Shown here in pieces: positions 62,101 to 64,000 of a stretch of DNA of 64,000 bases. The DNA is from Lachnospiraceae bacterium (lineage in GTDB: Bacteria; Bacillota; Clostridia; Lachnospirales; Lachnospiraceae). The notes beneath the pieces were generated by a model. The model was not told where the DNA came from. It did no database searches and saw only the letters and a program-made list of their open reading frames with translations. The stretch lies in NCBI GenBank assembly GCA_910575835.1, contig CAJTGB010000017.1, positions 36,616-100,615 of the forward strand. Direction: 5' to 3'. The position numbers and the translations under genes are program-made. The number at the start of each line of letters is the position of its first letter. The first letter of the stretch is position 1.

Positions 62101-63742
62101 CTCCGATACCAGATAAATCAGTACCATAATCAACTGTACTTGCAAGGTCGTTTACAATCCCTTTTTGGCTGGACTCTATCTTGTTTCCGGTTAACACATA
62201 CATGAAATCGCGAAATACTTTTGCGGCTTGCATAAGTTTTTCCATCAGCTTATTAAGAACCTTTATTGCCGGAAGTATGGCTGCAATCAATCCTTGTCCG
62301 ATAACTGCCGCTATGGATTGAAGGTTTAGCTTAAGAAGCCGTATTTGATTTGCATAACTTCCGGCAGTTCTTGCAAAATCTCCCTGTGCATCTCCTGTTT
62401 TTGCAAGAATGTAATTATACCGAAGCAACGATTGCTCTGCTAACGTCATATCCTTATAAGCTTTAGTGATGCCCTGAGACATTGCGTAGGCTTCAAGGTT
62501 GACGATATTCATGTTGATTCCAAGTTGCTTTAATGGTTCTGTTTCTCCCGAAATCCCCGCTCTTAATTTCTGAAACGCCGTATCTGTGTCGATGTTGTAA
62601 AAAGATGCTAAATCTCCGGCTAATGCCGCCAGATTGATAGACATATCAGAAGCCGCATCTTGTGTTACACCAGATGACTTCAACATGGCCATCATAGTTC
62701 CGGTATACTGCTTCGCTGCCAATTCCGATAAACCAAATTGTTCTTTTGCTACGGAAGCAAAATCATATACCTTCCCGGCCATACTGCCAAATGCAGTGTC
62801 TTCGACATTTTCAACTTCCGTAATATCGGAACCGAGTTCAATAGCAGACTTTCCAAAATCTGCAATCCCCTTTGCCGCCACTAATCCGCCTGCTGCCTTC
62901 ACAAGGTTTTTGAATCCTAGAGATACGCTTTGCGCATCGCTTCCTCCTTTCAGCCTTGAAAATGCATTGGATATGCTTTTTACGGAACCTACAACAGCAT
63001 TCGTAGCTTTTGCCACAAGCCGTGTCATATTGGAAAACAGCTTACCGATAGAGGCTGATAGATTTTTGATAACAGAATGCATAGCAGAAAATCCGGTTCC
63101 AAGCTTTTTAATAGCTTTTAATACTCCGCCCGTACCGATTTTAATTGCATTGAAAGCCTTTGAAAGCTTCTGCCACCCGCTGACATCTATGTTTCCTATG
63201 CCTTTCACGGATTTCCCTATATTTTTTATTCCTTTTTCGCTTTTCTGTAATTCTGCAAGTTGCTTTCCGAGATTTTCAATGACATTTGTATACTTGATTG
63301 TACTTCTTATAGCAGTTTCATAGGAATCGCCGCTTGTTTTTTCGGCCGACTCTAACTCCTCTTTTCGAAGTTTCGCTTTTGCTAATGCGTTTGAATAACT
63401 ATTAATCTGTTTCTGAATAGCGGCCAAGTCCCCTTCAAGCTTAAAGCCCTTCCCCAAATCTTTATATTTTTCCGTCATTTCTTCCAAAGATTTAGAAACC
63501 TTTTTCATTTGAGATTCTACGCCGCTTGAAATTGAAATTCCCTTCGTCTTATTCTGAACGCCCGATATCCCTTTCGTGACTTCTTTTGCCGCCCTGGAAA
63601 GTTCTTTCAATCCTTTAGCGTTTCCGATTGTATTCAGTACACTGGCAATACCTTTCAATTGATTTTCTAAGGTATTAAGATTAGAAATCGCGCGACCCGC
63701 TTCACTCTCCACGTTTATTTCCAAACTATCTATCTCCGCCAT
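59183..63742 (-). CDS. phage tail tape measure protein
   Basis: 1519-aa protein that sets tail length and passes into the host membrane on infection. N-terminal coiled coil (1-210), conserved TMP core (about 290-500: GSMAGKVYDFASVAKEQFGL, AALAGDLASFYNIDTDTAF, LKQLGINMN, FARTAGSYANQIRLLK), long central part with repeated W-x-(N/K)-V-(x2)-P-(L/I) helices, hydrophobic stretch near 1130-1155, and C-terminal GGVLKRGQMGFLEGSGAEAVVPLEKN typical of TMP ends. ATG 63742 (MAEIDSLEINVESEAG) follows GAGAGGAGG; the frame is open to 63784. Late-gene neighbours (tail tip, holin, lysin) are not downstream of it. Confidence 0.9.
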   Translation of the reverse strand: MAEIDSLEINVESEAGRAISNLNTLENQLKGIASVLNTIGNAKGLKELSRAAKEVTKGISGVQNKTKGISISSGVESQMKKVSKSLEEMTEKYKDLGKGFKLEGDLAAIQKQINSYSNALAKAKLRKEELESAEKTSGDSYETAIRSTIKYTNVIENLGKQLAELQKSEKGIKNIGKSVKGIGNIDVSGWQKLSKAFNAIKIGTGGVLKAIKKLGTGFSAMHSVIKNLSASIGKLFSNMTRLVAKATNAVVGSVKSISNAFSRLKGGSDAQSVSLGFKNLVKAAGGLVAAKGIADFGKSAIELGSDITEVENVEDTAFGSMAGKVYDFASVAKEQFGLSELAAKQYTGTMMAMLKSSGVTQDAASDMSINLAALAGDLASFYNIDTDTAFQKLRAGISGETEPLKQLGINMNIVNLEAYAMSQGITKAYKDMTLAEQSLLRYNYILAKTGDAQGDFARTAGSYANQIRLLKLNLQSIAAVIGQGLIAAILPAIKVLNKLMEKLMQAAKVFRDFMYVLTGNKIESSQKGIVNDLASTVDYGTDLSGIGDSADDMANSMEDASDGTSDLTSSTKKLQKQLATLSFDQLNQLPSKLDDLGDLGLSNKKDKNKGDDIGLDDLGLGDMGSIFDSLDEKKAIDPINKWAAAIRKAFLDKDWEGLGKVIAEMLNAGLRKIYDGINALTPKVERALRAFVRTFNSFVEWFEWDLLGRTIGAGVNLLERAFNTLFDPEQGINLELLGRKLSEGFRGMVQEIRWQELGNALGNAFMIPWRIASGFVEDMWRIDEKTLMTGWAETGIALAEGVHGIFEKINFGQIGETLSSGFNGIIEIIRNFRNQMHKDNTWSMIAQNISEGLANLFKVDLKGMAEQAGGLVLDILHMLNSAVENAPFYEFGYKIAEALFSIDWLQTFNQVFDFVSATFGEATLGFINYLTTNAEQLGTGFATWVNTLFDKVKYLTANIPWEDISVGLTTWLNTAIENIQWEENGQKLNEFVTKLLGVFHYVAENMDWEGLGRGIGEFIGSIDWASHLGTVFDIIWEVLSGLISGLFDTDAGKIAIAIGGGILGIKGLFNVADFALTIAQWATGGTDKFTLLSEGAKMLFGNLGNTTGLISGLFSPTGLMIGAIIAGAVWVITHWDEVKGTFTYLWENVLVPLGEFISKVFTKVWKDILSPALKYLAETVLPVLSNTLSNLWKNVIDPLAKFIADVFKPIIEKLSEKFDVLWKNVIKPLADFLGTVFAGAFELIAAVVNNVVIPVVGAAIKIFQFLWNNVLSPVTSFVGNVLFPIFSTVFTTIGNIVESVRQVFKGLIDFIVGVFSVDWGRAWEGIKNVFEGIWNGIKDIVKTPINAIIGFLNRLIRGVASAVNNIAKMLNSINIKIPNWVPGLGGKRLSFNLPTWTPGSIPYLAEGGVLKRGQMGFLEGSGAEAVVPLEKNRQWISRVSEEMARNNYNYSGGINEDMLANAVAEGVAMALMNNIDNMSRSSPKYIQNSISLDGDVLLRAVTKAQDDYDYRMNPSPSYG

Positions 63743-63774
63743 GAATAATATTCCTCCTCTCTTTCGGAATATAA

Positions 63775-63824
63775 AAGACGCCACATAGAAACCTCATTTA
63801 ACAGTTTTTTCTATATGGCGTCTT
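63775..63824 (-). terminator. strong hairpin ahead of the tape measure gene
   Basis: AAGACGCCA-c-ATAGAAA (63775-63791) pairs with TTTCTAT-a-TGGCGTCTT (63808-63824): 16 pairs with one mismatch. On the minus strand TTTTATATT follows. It sits between a promoter-like site (63860) and the tape measure start, so could be a terminator, an attenuator or a leader structure. Confidence 0.65.
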
Positions 63825-63854
63825 GCGCTCTATTGTTCTAATTATTCTAATATA

Positions 63855-63863
63855 ATTATATCA
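63855..63863 (-). promoter_or_regulatory. extended -10 upstream of the tape measure gene
   Basis: Minus strand TGATATAAT (63863-63855), no clear -35 (TTTCGT at the 17-bp position). The bases from 63864 to 64000 show no gene on either strand. Confidence 0.4.
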
Positions 63864-64000
63864 TAAATTTTCATTCTACGAAAGCCCTGTTCGTCCGTAA
63901 CAGCTCTGACGCTTAAATTTATACTTACACTCTCAGAGTACATTGGATTTTATTTTCTCATTTTGCTTTATCAACGCAATCTTATTTAAGCCATAAAATC

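Overview
The gene families and sequence style point to an anaerobic gut-type Firmicute, most likely a Lachnospiraceae (Clostridium cluster XIVa) member. Signs are strong AGGAGG ribosome sites, several TTG/GTG starts, DUF990-type ABC exporters, a GlnK/GlnL-type two-component pair, POT and Opp peptide uptake, and a MetA of the acetyl-CoA type. Species cannot be decided from the window. The last ~9.7 kb is visibly more A+T-rich and is a mobile element.

Layout. 1-2.4 kb: 5' part of glyA, then a divergent XRE/DUF3169 pair behind a promoter carrying two identical palindromes. 2.4-3.8 kb: MATE exporter. 4.0-11.4 kb, all plus strand: a DUF990 exporter (ATPase plus two permeases), an OmpR-type two-component system and a BceAB/MacB-like ABC exporter, together a probable antimicrobial-peptide sensing and export block. 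11.4-13.5 kb, minus strand: ECF-like sigma factor with an RsgI-like anti-sigma factor, and a secreted Gly/His-rich protein. 13.7-15.3 kb: AraC regulator, an MFS gene remnant and a perfect 162-bp tandem duplication. 15.3-17.8 kb: a second DUF990 exporter. 18.0-19.6 kb: a 520-aa protein built almost wholly of near-identical heptad repeats. 19.8-23.3 kb: GlnK/GlnL-type pair and an orphan EIIC-like membrane protein. 23.3-26.8 kb: MFS exporter, WYL regulator, two GyrI-like proteins.

26.8-51.8 kb is a peptide and amino-acid use region: LysR regulator, ornithine-cyclodeaminase-family enzyme, two paralogous aminopeptidases P, a divergent IlvD/Edd dehydratase, POT peptide transporter, two M18 aminopeptidases, asparaginase, YitT protein, a second LysR, an MFS/anchored-protein/triple-rhodanese cluster, a cyclophilin and a complete OppABCDF system. 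A palindromic 15-bp LysR-type box lies at the same distance (about -63 to -68) ahead of three transcription units (OCD; ilvD-like/pepP1; M18/POT/pepP2). This suggests one small regulon run by the LysR gene at 26825-27694. AI-2E-family transporter and metA follow on the plus strand.

From ~54.35 kb to the end is an integrated element: tyrosine integrase, Xis-like protein, a chain of very small overlapping genes, XRE repressor with palindromic operators, a TxpA/RatA-like type I toxin-antitoxin locus (31-aa hydrophobic toxin, convergent antisense RNA), a sigma factor and a 1519-aa tape measure protein. Other tail genes are absent between tape measure and integrase, so the element looks rearranged or degraded, or it continues beyond the window.
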